Shown here piece by piece: positions 1-6,261 of a DNA stretch of 7,535 bases; the first letter of the stretch is position 1; every line of letters starts with the position of its first letter. Source of the DNA: RZZS01 sp964498755 (GTDB taxonomy: Bacteria > Pseudomonadota > Alphaproteobacteria > Micavibrionales > Micavibrionaceae); NCBI GenBank assembly GCA_964498755.1, contig CAZCIB010000072.1:1-7535 (forward strand). The letters run 5' to 3'. The notes under the pieces are model-generated. The model ran no database searches, was not told where the DNA came from, and worked only from the letters and a program-made list of their open reading frames with translations. The translations under genes and the position numbers were made by a program.

Positions 1-41
1 ATCCAAAAGTATGAATCAATTCACCCCCTTATCCCACATGT

Positions 42-70
42 GTCGGGTAGTGTGCCCGGTTCGTTTTTTT
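42..70 (+). terminator. Possible terminator of a gene lying left of the window
   Basis: A short hairpin has arms at 42-47 (GTCGGG) and 55-60 (CCCGGT) with a 7-base loop. It is six pairs long if two G-U wobbles are allowed, and TCG plus seven T follow it on the plus strand. The T-tract makes sense only for plus-strand transcription, so it would end a gene outside the window that converges on radA. The stem is short, so this is a weak call. Apart from this hairpin I see nothing in bases 1-110, and no convincing terminator for radA on the minus strand. Confidence 0.35.
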
Positions 71-110
71 GTTTTTTGGTAATAGAGATTCGCTAATAGC
101 GCAACAGTTT

Positions 111-1484
111 TTATCGCAACTGCTCGATCAGGTCGTCGACATGTCCGGCTTCGGATACTTTAAGCGGGTCCTTGTCGTTTTTCCTAGGACGCGCGGCGAT
201 GACGGCGTGCTCGAAGCCGAGCTTGGCGGCTTCCTTTAATCTGAGAGGCGCCTGCGAAACAGGGCGTAATTCGCCGGACAGGCCGATCTCGCCGAAGAAT
301 ACGGTCTGCGCCGGCAGGGCTTTATCCGTAAGCGCGCTGATAAGAGCGGCGGCGACGGCCATGTCGGCGGCGGGCTCATTGATACGAATGCCGCCCGCGA
401 TGTTAAGGTATACGTCCATGCCGCTGAACTGCAGGCCGCAGCGCGCCTCAAGCACCGCCAGAACCATCGCGAGGCGGTTCGCGTCCCAGCCAATGACGGC
501 GCGGCGCGGCGTGCCGAACGACGTCGGCGCAACGAGCGCCTGCACCTCCACCAGCACGGGCCTTGTGCCTTCCAGCGCCGCGAGCACCGCGCTTCCGGTC
601 ACGTTTTCCTGTCTTTGCGAGAGAAACAGCGCGGACGGGTTTTCGATTTCCTGCAGGCCTTCCTGCGTCATTTCAAACACGCCGATTTCATCGGTCGGTC
701 CAAACCGGTTTTTAATCGCGCGTAATATCCGGAAATGATGACCCCGGTCGCCCTCGAAATACAGGACGCAGTCAACGATGTGCTCCAGAACGCGGGGACC
801 GGCGATTTGCCCCTCTTTTGTGACATGACCGACAAAGAGCACGGTCACGTTGCGTTTTTTCGCGGCGCGGATAATTTCGGCGGCGGAGGTGCGCACCTGC
901 GTGACCGTTCCGGGCGCGCTGTCCACCGTATCGACAAACATGGTCTGTATGGAGTCGATAATCATGAGGTCCGGGCTTATATCCGGGTCTTCAATCGTCG
1001 CGACAATATCGCGTACGCTCGTCGCCGCCGCAAGAGCCAGCGGCGCGTTCTGCAGGCCCAGTCTTTCTGCGCGCATACGGATTTGGTCTTCGGCCTCCTC
1101 GCCGGAGATATAGGCGCAAGTGAGGCCCTTGTTCGCGAGCAGGCAGCTCACCTGCAGAAGAAGCGTAGACTTGCCGATGCCCGGGTCGCCGCCGATCAAA
1201 AGGGCCGAGCCCGCCACCAGTCCTCCGCCCGTGACGCGGTCGAATTCGGCGATGCCCACGGTCGTGCGCGGCGGCGGCTTGCGGTCTTTTTCATGCAGTG
1301 CGGAGAGCTGTACCACGCGGCCTTTTTTGCCCGCATTGCCGCCAAGCCCTTTTGGCATCGCGGTTTCGGCGATTTCCTCCGTCAGCGTATTCCACTCGCC
1401 GCAGGCGTCGCACTTGCCGCTCCAGCGTGGATGGACCGCGCCGCAGGACTGGCAGACATAGGTTTTTCGCGCCGCTTTCGCCAT
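111..1484 (-). CDS. radA: DNA repair protein RadA (Sms)
   Basis: RadA is a RecA-like ATPase that drives branch migration and D-loop extension during recombinational repair in the cytoplasm. The 457-residue product has the usual length and domain order. A four-cysteine zinc finger comes first (C11, C14, C25, C28 in CQSC and CDAC). The ATPase core follows, with Walker A GGDPGIGKST at 98-107 (K105). The RadA-specific KNRFG motif is at 258-262. The C-terminus is a Lon-protease-like domain that in this family is a structural scaffold and not a protease. The ATG start lies two bases after the rne stop codon (TAG, 1487-1489), and no strong Shine-Dalgarno sequence precedes it. Translation is therefore probably coupled to rne on a shared transcript (inference). 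The gene appears intact and the family assignment is near certain. Confidence 0.97.
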   Translation of the reverse strand: MAKAARKTYVCQSCGAVHPRWSGKCDACGEWNTLTEEIAETAMPKGLGGNAGKKGRVVQLSALHEKDRKPPPRTTVGIAEFDRVTGGGLVAGSALLIGGDPGIGKSTLLLQVSCLLANKGLTCAYISGEEAEDQIRMRAERLGLQNAPLALAAATSVRDIVATIEDPDISPDLMIIDSIQTMFVDTVDSAPGTVTQVRTSAAEIIRAAKKRNVTVLFVGHVTKEGQIAGPRVLEHIVDCVLYFEGDRGHHFRILRAIKNRFGPTDEIGVFEMTQEGLQEIENPSALFLSQRQENVTGSAVLAALEGTRPVLVEVQALVAPTSFGTPRRAVIGWDANRLAMVLAVLEARCGLQFSGMDVYLNIAGGIRINEPAADMAVAAALISALTDKALPAQTVFFGEIGLSGELRPVSQAPLRLKEAAKLGFEHAVIAARPRKNDKDPLKVSEAGHVDDLIEQLR

Positions 1485-1486
1485 GG

Positions 1487-4120
1487 CTACTCAATCAGCC
1501 GGTTCCACCAGCCTTTACGTTTTTTTCCGCCCGCGGCCTCGCTGATCACTTCGTATTCAGCGCTGGCCTGCGGCTCGCGCGCGGCCACGACCGTCTCTTC
1601 TTTCTGCGCGTTCTGATCGTCGTTCGAAGGTTCCTTTTGCGCGTCATCGGACGAGTCACCCGACGAGTCCGCTTCAGGAGCTTCATCTGCGGCTGGCTTT
1701 TTACGCGGGCGTCCGCGCGGCTTTTTCTTTTCAGCCTTCACCTCTTCCGTGTTTGCCTCTTCGGCTTGTTCCGCCTTTTCTTCCTGATGATCTTCATGAT
1801 CGCCTTCAGGCTCCGGAGGTGCGGCGTTATCGGGCTCGGCTTTTTTGCGGCGACCGCCCCGTTTCGATGGCGGCTTTTTACGGCCCTTGTCCTCTTCGGG
1901 CGTTTCTTCCCGCTCTTCCGCGACAGGGGCGGGTTCGGGCGCTTCCGCCTCGTCTTTCCCCTGTTTATCCTGATTTTGCCCTTCGCCGGAGTCGTCTGAA
2001 CCGCCGGATTCCCTGTCCTCGCCGCGTCCCCGCCTGCGTCCGCCGCGCCGTCCGCGTCTGCGCCCTGATCGGGATTTGGCCTCCTGGCTCTCTTCTTCCT
2101 GTTCATCCGCGACTATAGCGGGTTGTTCCTGGACTTCTTCCTGTTCCGTTGTCTCCTCAGACTTGAGCGCGCCCGTTTCGACCGTGAATTTATCCGGCGC
2201 GTATTGTTCATCTGCTTCGACGACCAGCTTGAAGCCGTAGCGCGCTTCCATCGCGGCCAGCATGTCGCGCTTGTGGTTGAGGATATAAATCGCGATGCTG
2301 TTCGGCACGTGCAGAATAAGTTCCGTGTGGCGTCTTTGCGTCGCAATTTCTTCCGCCGCGCGAAGGGCGCTGATCGCCGCGCCGTCCGCCGTCCTGATAT
2401 AACCGACTCCGGCGCAATGCGGGCATTGCTGGAACTGCGCTTCGGTCAGGCTCGGGTTCATGCGCTGGCGTGACAGCTCCATCAGGCCGAAGGACGAGAT
2501 GCGCCCGATCTGGATGCGCGCGCGGTCGGTCGAGAGCGCTTCTTTCAGCCTTCGTTCAACTTTCGCGTTGTTCCGGCGGTCTTCCATATCGATGAAGTCA
2601 ATCACCACAAGTCCGCCCAGATCGCGCAAACGTAACTGGCGCGCGACTTCATCTGCGGCCTCGAGGTTGGTTTTCAGCGCGGTTTCCTCGATATGGCGCT
2701 CCTTTGTCGCGCGGCCCGAGTTGACGTCGACGGAGACAAGCGCCTCCGTAGGGTTAATGACCAGATAGCCGCCGGATTTTAAGGTGACGGAAGGATCGCC
2801 AATCTCGTTGATCTGGCTTTCGACCTGATAGCGATGGAACAACGGGAGTTCATCTTCCCTGTACTCCTTTACGCGCTTGGCGTGCGAGGGGATCAGCATT
2901 TTCATGAAGTTCTTGGCGTTTTTATAGCCCTCCGCCCCGGCTACGATCACCTCGTCTATATCGCGCGTATAAAGGTCTCGTATGGAGCGTTTGATCAGAT
3001 TGCCTTCCTCGTTAATCAGGGCCGGCGCGCTCGATTTGAGCGTCAGCTCGCGGATATTGTCCCAGAGCCGCATAAGGTAGTCGAGATCGCGTTTGATTTC
3101 CGGCTTGGTGCGCGAAACGCCGGCGGTGCGCAAGATAACGGACATGCCGTCAGGCGTCTTCAAATCTGTAAGCATATCCTTGAGCTTCTTGCGTTCGGCG
3201 AAAGGAACCTTGCGGGAAACGCCGCCGCCGCGCGGGCTGTTCGGCATTAAAACGCAATAGCGGCCCGGCAGGGACAAATAGGTCGTGACGGCCGCGCCTT
3301 TGTTACCACGCTCTTCCTTGGAGACCTGGATCAACATGATCTGGCCGCGCTTGACCACTTCCTGAATCTTGTACTGACGGCGCAGATTGCCGCGCCGGGG
3401 TTGTTCTCCTTCCAGATCATTGCCGCCGACAACCTCGACCTTGCGGCTGCGGTGCGGCATGCGTCGGTTGCGGCCGCCGCCCCGTCCGCGGTAGCGTCCG
3501 CCGCGTCCGCGGCCGCGTCTGTTATTGTCCTGCTGGTCGCCGCCGTTTGTTTCCTCATCGGAAGTTTCATCGCCTTCAGCGGATTTTTCCTGGTCTTCCT
3601 TTTTGTCCGGACCGGCTTCGTTTTGATTCCCGGATGTCTCTTCTTCCTGTTCCCCTTTGCCCTTAAGCGGGGCCGTGGCGGGTTCGTCATCAGTTTCGCC
3701 CAGGCCGGAGGGATTTTCGCCGCCTATTTCCTCAATGACGTCTTCATCTTCATCGTTATCGTTGTCGTCCGTCTCAACGGATTCCTGCGCGCCTTCATCC
3801 TCGTCCTCGTCATCATCTTCAAAGGCGGCCATGTCTTCGGCCTGCTCTTCGAGAATTTTCTTGCGGTCGGCAATGGGGATGCGGAAATAATCCGGATGGA
3901 TTTCCGAAAACGGCAGGAAGCCGTGACGGTTACCGCCGAAATTGACGAAAGCGGCCTGAAGCGAAGGTTCAACCCGAGTCACCTTGGCGAGAAAAATACT
4001 TCCTTTGAGTTGTTTGCGAACCTTGCTTTCGTAGTCGAACTCGAAAAGGCGTTGTCCGTCGACGACGGCAACCCGCGTTTCTTCCTCGTGGGTTGCGTCG
4101 ATCAGCATTCTTTTAGTCAT
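1487..4120 (-). CDS. rne: Ribonuclease E, degradosome scaffold (alphaproteobacterial type)
   Basis: RNase E is the single-strand-specific endonuclease that starts mRNA decay and processes rRNA and tRNA, and it scaffolds the degradosome. The product is 877 residues. The S1 domain is split by a long insertion, roughly residues 83-250, that is acidic to about 200 and then Arg/Gly-rich (201-227). The 5'-phosphate sensor is R331-T332, the catalytic aspartates are D465 (VDVNSG) and D508 (IDFID), and the zinc-link CPHC is C566-C569. From the sensor onward, positions equal the E. coli numbers (169, 303, 346, 404) plus 162. The core ends near residue 650. A disordered tail of about 227 residues carries an Arg-rich patch (684-700), an AT-hook-like motif (798-809) and a terminal KGWWNR. 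I chose the ATG at 4120 because GGAGAG lies a few bases upstream. The earlier in-frame ATG at 4132 overlaps that ribosome binding site and would only add MESF. Confidence 0.97.
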   Translation of the reverse strand: MTKRMLIDATHEEETRVAVVDGQRLFEFDYESKVRKQLKGSIFLAKVTRVEPSLQAAFVNFGGNRHGFLPFSEIHPDYFRIPIADRKKILEEQAEDMAAFEDDDEDEDEGAQESVETDDNDNDEDEDVIEEIGGENPSGLGETDDEPATAPLKGKGEQEEETSGNQNEAGPDKKEDQEKSAEGDETSDEETNGGDQQDNNRRGRGRGGRYRGRGGGRNRRMPHRSRKVEVVGGNDLEGEQPRRGNLRRQYKIQEVVKRGQIMLIQVSKEERGNKGAAVTTYLSLPGRYCVLMPNSPRGGGVSRKVPFAERKKLKDMLTDLKTPDGMSVILRTAGVSRTKPEIKRDLDYLMRLWDNIRELTLKSSAPALINEEGNLIKRSIRDLYTRDIDEVIVAGAEGYKNAKNFMKMLIPSHAKRVKEYREDELPLFHRYQVESQINEIGDPSVTLKSGGYLVINPTEALVSVDVNSGRATKERHIEETALKTNLEAADEVARQLRLRDLGGLVVIDFIDMEDRRNNAKVERRLKEALSTDRARIQIGRISSFGLMELSRQRMNPSLTEAQFQQCPHCAGVGYIRTADGAAISALRAAEEIATQRRHTELILHVPNSIAIYILNHKRDMLAAMEARYGFKLVVEADEQYAPDKFTVETGALKSEETTEQEEVQEQPAIVADEQEEESQEAKSRSGRRRGRRGGRRRGRGEDRESGGSDDSGEGQNQDKQGKDEAEAPEPAPVAEEREETPEEDKGRKKPPSKRGGRRKKAEPDNAAPPEPEGDHEDHQEEKAEQAEEANTEEVKAEKKKPRGRPRKKPAADEAPEADSSGDSSDDAQKEPSNDDQNAQKEETVVAAREPQASAEYEVISEAAGGKKRKGWWNRLIE

Positions 4121-4126
4121 GAAACT

Positions 4127-4132
4127 CTCCAT
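4127..4132 (-). promoter_or_regulatory. rne ribosome binding site that fixes the start codon
   Basis: Read on the minus strand, TATGGAGAGTTTCATG places a GGAG core six bases before the ATG at 4120. The upstream ATG (4132) is part of this same site, so it cannot have its own Shine-Dalgarno here. The internal start also gives the familiar MTKRMLIDAT N-terminus. Confidence 0.7.
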
Positions 4133-4140
4133 AGGGCCGA

Positions 4141-4156
4141 AAAGCCGTTTGGCTTT
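4141..4156 (-). promoter_or_regulatory. Hairpin immediately upstream of the rne ribosome binding site
   Basis: On the minus strand the sequence reads AAAGCC-AAAC-GGCTTT, a perfect six-pair stem with a four-base loop. Two more G-C pairs form outside a single mismatch. It ends about nine bases before GGAGAG. It could affect ribosome access or serve as an RNase E entry or control point. The structure is visible in the sequence, but the function is inferred. Confidence 0.5.
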
Positions 4157-4254
4157 GCGAGCGACAGGCGCAAAACACCAAAAGCTTTCAGCGCGTTTTT
4201 GTTAAACACCCTGTTTTTGGCGAGGGACCTTTTTTAGGAGAAACTCTTCGCGTG

Positions 4255-4266
4255 GTTATATGTCAA
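4255..4266 (-). promoter_or_regulatory. TTGACA and TATAAC hexamers, possible secondary rne promoter elements
   Basis: On the minus strand a perfect -35-like TTGACA (4261-4266) is directly followed by TATAAC (4255-4260). The two are adjacent, so they cannot form one sigma-70 promoter. TTGACA with a 17-base spacer would need TTTCTC as its -10, which is poor. I record them as isolated promoter-like hexamers. The TATAAT at 4414-4419 is the better rne promoter candidate. Confidence 0.2.
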
Positions 4267-4347
4267 CTGGTCTTGGTCTCTGATATTGCCGGTCAATCAT
4301 ACAGCGCCGCGCGACAAGCCTTTAAAAATCCTTGAGGCCCATCACAG

Positions 4348-4398
4348 ACGTTGCGGCTAGCGAAACCCTTAGAATTCAACATGCTAAAGCTGCAACGT
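4348..4398 (-). promoter_or_regulatory. Long stem-loop near the predicted 5' end of the rne mRNA
   Basis: The outer arms are ACGTTGCGGC (4348-4357) and GCTGCAACGT (4389-4398), complementary at nine of ten positions. They continue into TAGC (4358-4361) and GCTA (4383-4386) after a two-base bulge, leaving a loop of about 21 bases. On the plus strand the odd pair is a G-U wobble. On the minus strand it is an A-C mismatch. With a start near 4407, the minus-strand RNA would have about nine unpaired bases before this stem. No T-tract follows, so it is not a terminator. Confidence 0.55.
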
Positions 4399-4413
4399 GT
4401 CGCTTATCCGCAC

Positions 4414-4437
4414 ATTATACATTTAAAAGAGCGCTGG
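4414..4437 (-). promoter_or_regulatory. Predicted rne promoter with consensus -10 TATAAT
   Basis: The minus strand reads TGTATAATG with a perfect TATAAT at 4414-4419. The closest -35 match is TTGCCA, 15 bases upstream. This is five of six to consensus but a tight spacing. An A falls seven bases downstream, at about 4407, as a plausible +1. It faces rne and lies on the far side of the stem-loop, which makes it the best rne promoter visible in the region. Confidence 0.5.
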
Positions 4438-4454
4438 CAATCGAAAAGATTCGC

Positions 4455-4522
4455 AAAGCATTTTTATCAAACGCGCATTCACTAAAAATTCTGGAAAAAT
4501 AGAAAGCTTTGATCAAACGCTC
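4455..4522. repeat. Imperfect direct repeat upstream of amiC
   Basis: Two copies of AAAGC, a T-rich spacer and ATCAAACGC(G/T)C occur at 4455-4476 and 4503-4522. The nine-base core ATCAAACGC is identical in both, and its starts (4466 and 4512) are 46 bases apart. The pair lies between the predicted rne promoter and amiC, so it could hold two sites for a regulator of either gene. No known consensus was recognised. Confidence 0.4.
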
Positions 4523-4540
4523 TCAACAAAACACGTAACA

Positions 4541-4549
4541 TATGATAAT
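4541..4549 (+). promoter_or_regulatory. Possible -10 region for amiC
   Basis: TATGATAAT contains two overlapping -10-like hexamers (TATGAT and GATAAT) about 30-40 bases upstream of the amiC start. No convincing -35 lies at 16-18 bases, since the nearest TTGATC (4509-4514) is too far away. A start here would give a short leader that includes AAGGGG at 4564-4569, the only Shine-Dalgarno candidate, 11 bases from the GTG start. Confidence 0.3.
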
Positions 4550-4580
4550 GCTTAAATAAGTCTAAGGGGTTGTACGCGCC

Positions 4581-5831
4581 GTGCATAAAATTTCACTCAA
4601 GCGTTTGCGTTCGTTTTTCGCTCTTTTGCCGCTGCTGTTTTTTTTACAGAGCGGTGCGGCGCATGCGTTAAACATAGATAACGTCCGCTTCGGCGTGCAT
4701 TCCGACAAGACCCGGCTTGTGTTTGAGCTGGATCGTCCGGCGAAGTATCGCGTTTTCGTTCTGTCCTCTCCCTACAGGCTGGTTATTGATATGCCGGATT
4801 TTGAATGGCGGGCCGGCTCCGTTAGCAAGCCCCCTACGGCGGCGGTGAAAAATGTACGGCAGGGCCGTTTAAAGCCGGGGATTTCGCGCGTTGTTTTTGA
4901 TCTGGAAAGGCCGGTTGTCATTCGCTCCGCCTTTACCATCGGCCGGACGGGCTCCAGGCCGGACAGGCTTGTCATTGACTACGCTCCCGCAAACGTAGAA
5001 ACATTCCTGTCGAACAAGGGACGGCAATTCGGGAATCTTGGGCAGGCCGCCGCCCAAGGCGCTGTGCAAAAAGCCGCAGCCCCGTCAAACGCGCCGAAAC
5101 CGCCGCCTGCCGCAGCCAGAAAAACCAGCGATAAAAAGCCGCTGATAGTGATTGATCCCGGCCATGGCGGCATTGATCCCGGCGCTGTCGGCGCGAACGG
5201 CGTTCACGAAAAGGACGTGGCTTTATCAGCGGCAAAGGAATTAAAGAGACAGTTGCTGGCTACGGGACGTTATCGCGTCAAGATGACGCGCGAAACGGAC
5301 GTATACCTTAAACTCGGCGAGCGCGTACGCATTGCGCGCAATTACGAAGCCGATTTGTTTATGTCCATCCACGCGGACTCTATACGGAATTCCAAGGTGC
5401 GCGGCGCCTCGATCTATACGCTTTCGGAAAAAGCTTCGGATACGCAGACGGCCAGGCTTGCCGAACGGGAAAACCGGGCCGATCTCATCGGCGGCATTGA
5501 TCTCAGCGTTGAAGATGACGAGGTGGCCAAAATACTTGTCGACCTGTCCATGCGCGAAACCATGAACCAGTCAAAGTTTTTTGCGAATACGGTCGTGAGC
5601 AGCATGTCCGGCAGCGGCATACGCTTGCTGCAAAATCCGCACCGTTACGCCGGGTTCGCCGTGTTAAAAGCGCCTGATATTCCGTCCGTACTGGTGGAAA
5701 TCGGCTTCATGTCAAACAGAAGCGAGGCCAATCTCCTGACGCGCCCGGAGCACAAGCGCAAAATCGCCCGTTCCCTGATGAAGGGAATAGATTCTTATTT
5801 TGAGCGCGTAAGGCGTCACGAAAGAACATAA
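4581..5831 (+). CDS. amiC: N-acetylmuramoyl-L-alanine amidase, AmiC type (AMIN + Amidase_3)
   Basis: This periplasmic zinc hydrolase cuts the MurNAc-L-Ala bond of peptidoglycan, usually to split the septum during division. The 416-residue product starts with a signal peptide (KRLR, a hydrophobic run, then AHA|L with likely cleavage after A29). An AMIN domain (about 30-140) targets such enzymes to the wall. An Ala/Pro/Lys-rich linker (about 146-186) joins it to the catalytic domain (about 186-408). The zinc ligands are H195 (DPGHGG), E210 (HEKDV) and H264 (SIHAD), and the catalytic glutamate is E373 (LVEIGF). The segment around NRADLIGGIDL matches the helical insertion that keeps AmiA/B/C enzymes off until an EnvC-like activator binds (family knowledge). 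The start is GTG, because an in-frame TAA at 4563-4565 and the lack of an upstream ATG leave no better choice. The long gap to AAGGGG suggests modest initiation. It is divergent from rne. Confidence 0.95.
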   Translation: MHKISLKRLRSFFALLPLLFFLQSGAAHALNIDNVRFGVHSDKTRLVFELDRPAKYRVFVLSSPYRLVIDMPDFEWRAGSVSKPPTAAVKNVRQGRLKPGISRVVFDLERPVVIRSAFTIGRTGSRPDRLVIDYAPANVETFLSNKGRQFGNLGQAAAQGAVQKAAAPSNAPKPPPAAARKTSDKKPLIVIDPGHGGIDPGAVGANGVHEKDVALSAAKELKRQLLATGRYRVKMTRETDVYLKLGERVRIARNYEADLFMSIHADSIRNSKVRGASIYTLSEKASDTQTARLAERENRADLIGGIDLSVEDDEVAKILVDLSMRETMNQSKFFANTVVSSMSGSGIRLLQNPHRYAGFAVLKAPDIPSVLVEIGFMSNRSEANLLTRPEHKRKIARSLMKGIDSYFERVRRHERT

Positions 5832-5993
5832 GAGGGCCATGTCTGTTTCTTCTTAAAAAAAAGTTGCATAAACAAAAAAATACTTGCAAAACAGTGGATA
5901 ACTGTGTGAACTGCACTAGTTGTGTGGGCGCATGCCTGCGATGCGCGAGCAGCATTTCGGTTAACAACAATAGAAATGAAAATGAGGATCACA
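5832..5993 (+). other. amiC to lipoprotein intergenic region with a small hairpin
   Basis: No terminator follows amiC and no convincing promoter is visible, so read-through into the lipoprotein gene is possible. A hairpin at 5928-5946 pairs GCGCAT with ATGCGC around a 7-base loop and has no T-tract. An inverted repeat ACAGT-GGATA-ACTGT lies at 5891-5905. Its reverse strand reads TTATCCACT, one base from the DnaA-box consensus. Confidence 0.35.
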
Positions 5994-6179
5994 ATGAAAA
6001 AAGTTTTAGCTACTCTGCTTCTGGTTGGCACTGTTGCGGGCGTTTCGGCTTGCACGTCTGAAGGCGAAGGCTACCGCGACGAAGCCCCTTACGCGCGCGA
6101 GCGTACCGCTGGCGGCGAGGTTGAACGCGAACAGGAAGTGCGCAGCGAGCGCGTTTTCCGCGAGCGTCAGACGAAGTAA
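5994..6179 (+). CDS. Small outer-membrane-type lipoprotein, function unknown
   Basis: The 61-residue product has a typical lipoprotein signal. MKKVLATLLLVGTVAG is followed by the lipobox V17-S18-A19-C20, so C20 should become the lipidated N-terminus. T21 at the +2 position lacks the aspartate that retains lipoproteins in the inner membrane, so outer-membrane sorting is expected under the E. coli rule. The 42-residue mature part is hydrophilic and rich in Glu and Arg (for example EVEREQEVRSERVFRERQ). It probably forms a charged helix or is disordered. The general layout recalls entericidin-like peptides, but I see no specific match. The ATG at 5994 is preferred because GAGG (5984-5987) sits six bases upstream. 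Upstream in-frame ATGs overlap or precede that site. A strong terminator follows. Confidence 0.8.
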   Translation: MKKVLATLLLVGTVAGVSACTSEGEGYRDEAPYARERTAGGEVEREQEVRSERVFRERQTK

Positions 6180-6201
6180 TTTCAGGCTTTTCTGATTTGA
6201 T

Positions 6202-6233
6202 AAAAAGGCCGTTCTTCAAGACGGCCTTTTTTT
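6202..6233 (+). terminator. Strong intrinsic terminator after the lipoprotein gene
   Basis: A stem of GGCCGT and ACGGCC, extended by A-T pairs to 11 pairs, encloses an eight-base loop (TCTTCAAG) and ends in seven T. It lies 22 bases after the lipoprotein stop codon. The five A before the stem give a matching U-tract on the minus strand, so it could also stop antisense transcription from the gene at 6567-7469. Confidence 0.92.
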
Positions 6234-6261
6234 ACAACCGTATTCGTCGTATAAAGAATTT

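Larger units (their letters stand above)
4121..4407 (-). promoter_or_regulatory. Predicted long structured 5' leader of rne
   Basis: If transcription starts about seven bases after the TATAAT at 4414-4419, the rne leader is about 287 nt. It contains a long stem-loop near its 5' end (4348-4398) and a short one just before the ribosome binding site (4141-4156). E. coli rne has a leader of comparable length (361 nt) through which RNase E controls its own mRNA. A similar role here is inference, because no primary-sequence homology to that leader was tested. Confidence 0.45.

Noticed and set aside
735..1616. A 293-residue plus-strand open frame, with several shorter ones, opposite radA
   Set aside because: It lies antisense to a clear radA gene, shows no domain or signal, and arises from the GC-rich codons of the real gene.
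1298..1999. A Phe/Arg/Leu-rich plus-strand open frame opposite the 3' end of rne and the start of radA
   Set aside because: It is the mirror of the Lys/Glu/Arg-rich RNase E tail and shows no independent coding sign.
4121..4132. The four-residue N-terminal extension (MESF) of RNase E
   Set aside because: That ATG overlaps the GGAGAG ribosome binding site for the ATG at 4120, and family members begin at MTKRML.
3401..4237. A 278-residue plus-strand open frame with long hydrophobic runs opposite the N-terminal half of rne
   Set aside because: Its apparent membrane segments are the reverse complement of the acidic and Arg/Gly codons of the RNase E insert. rne in the other strand is unmistakable.
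4133..4580. A tRNA, sRNA with its own terminator, or missed small gene between rne and amiC
   Set aside because: I found no cloverleaf, no stem followed by a T-tract, and no frame with a start and ribosome binding site of useful length.
5864..6061. A short TTG-start frame with a ferredoxin-like cysteine pattern (CVNCTSCVGACLRC)
   Set aside because: It has no ribosome binding site and a weak start codon. It then runs through the lipoprotein start in another frame and loses any pattern. The cysteines come from a TG-rich stretch.
5922..6179. A longer version of the lipoprotein starting at 5922
   Set aside because: The extra 24 residues would precede the signal peptide and destroy its form. GAGG at 5984-5987 points to the ATG at 5994.
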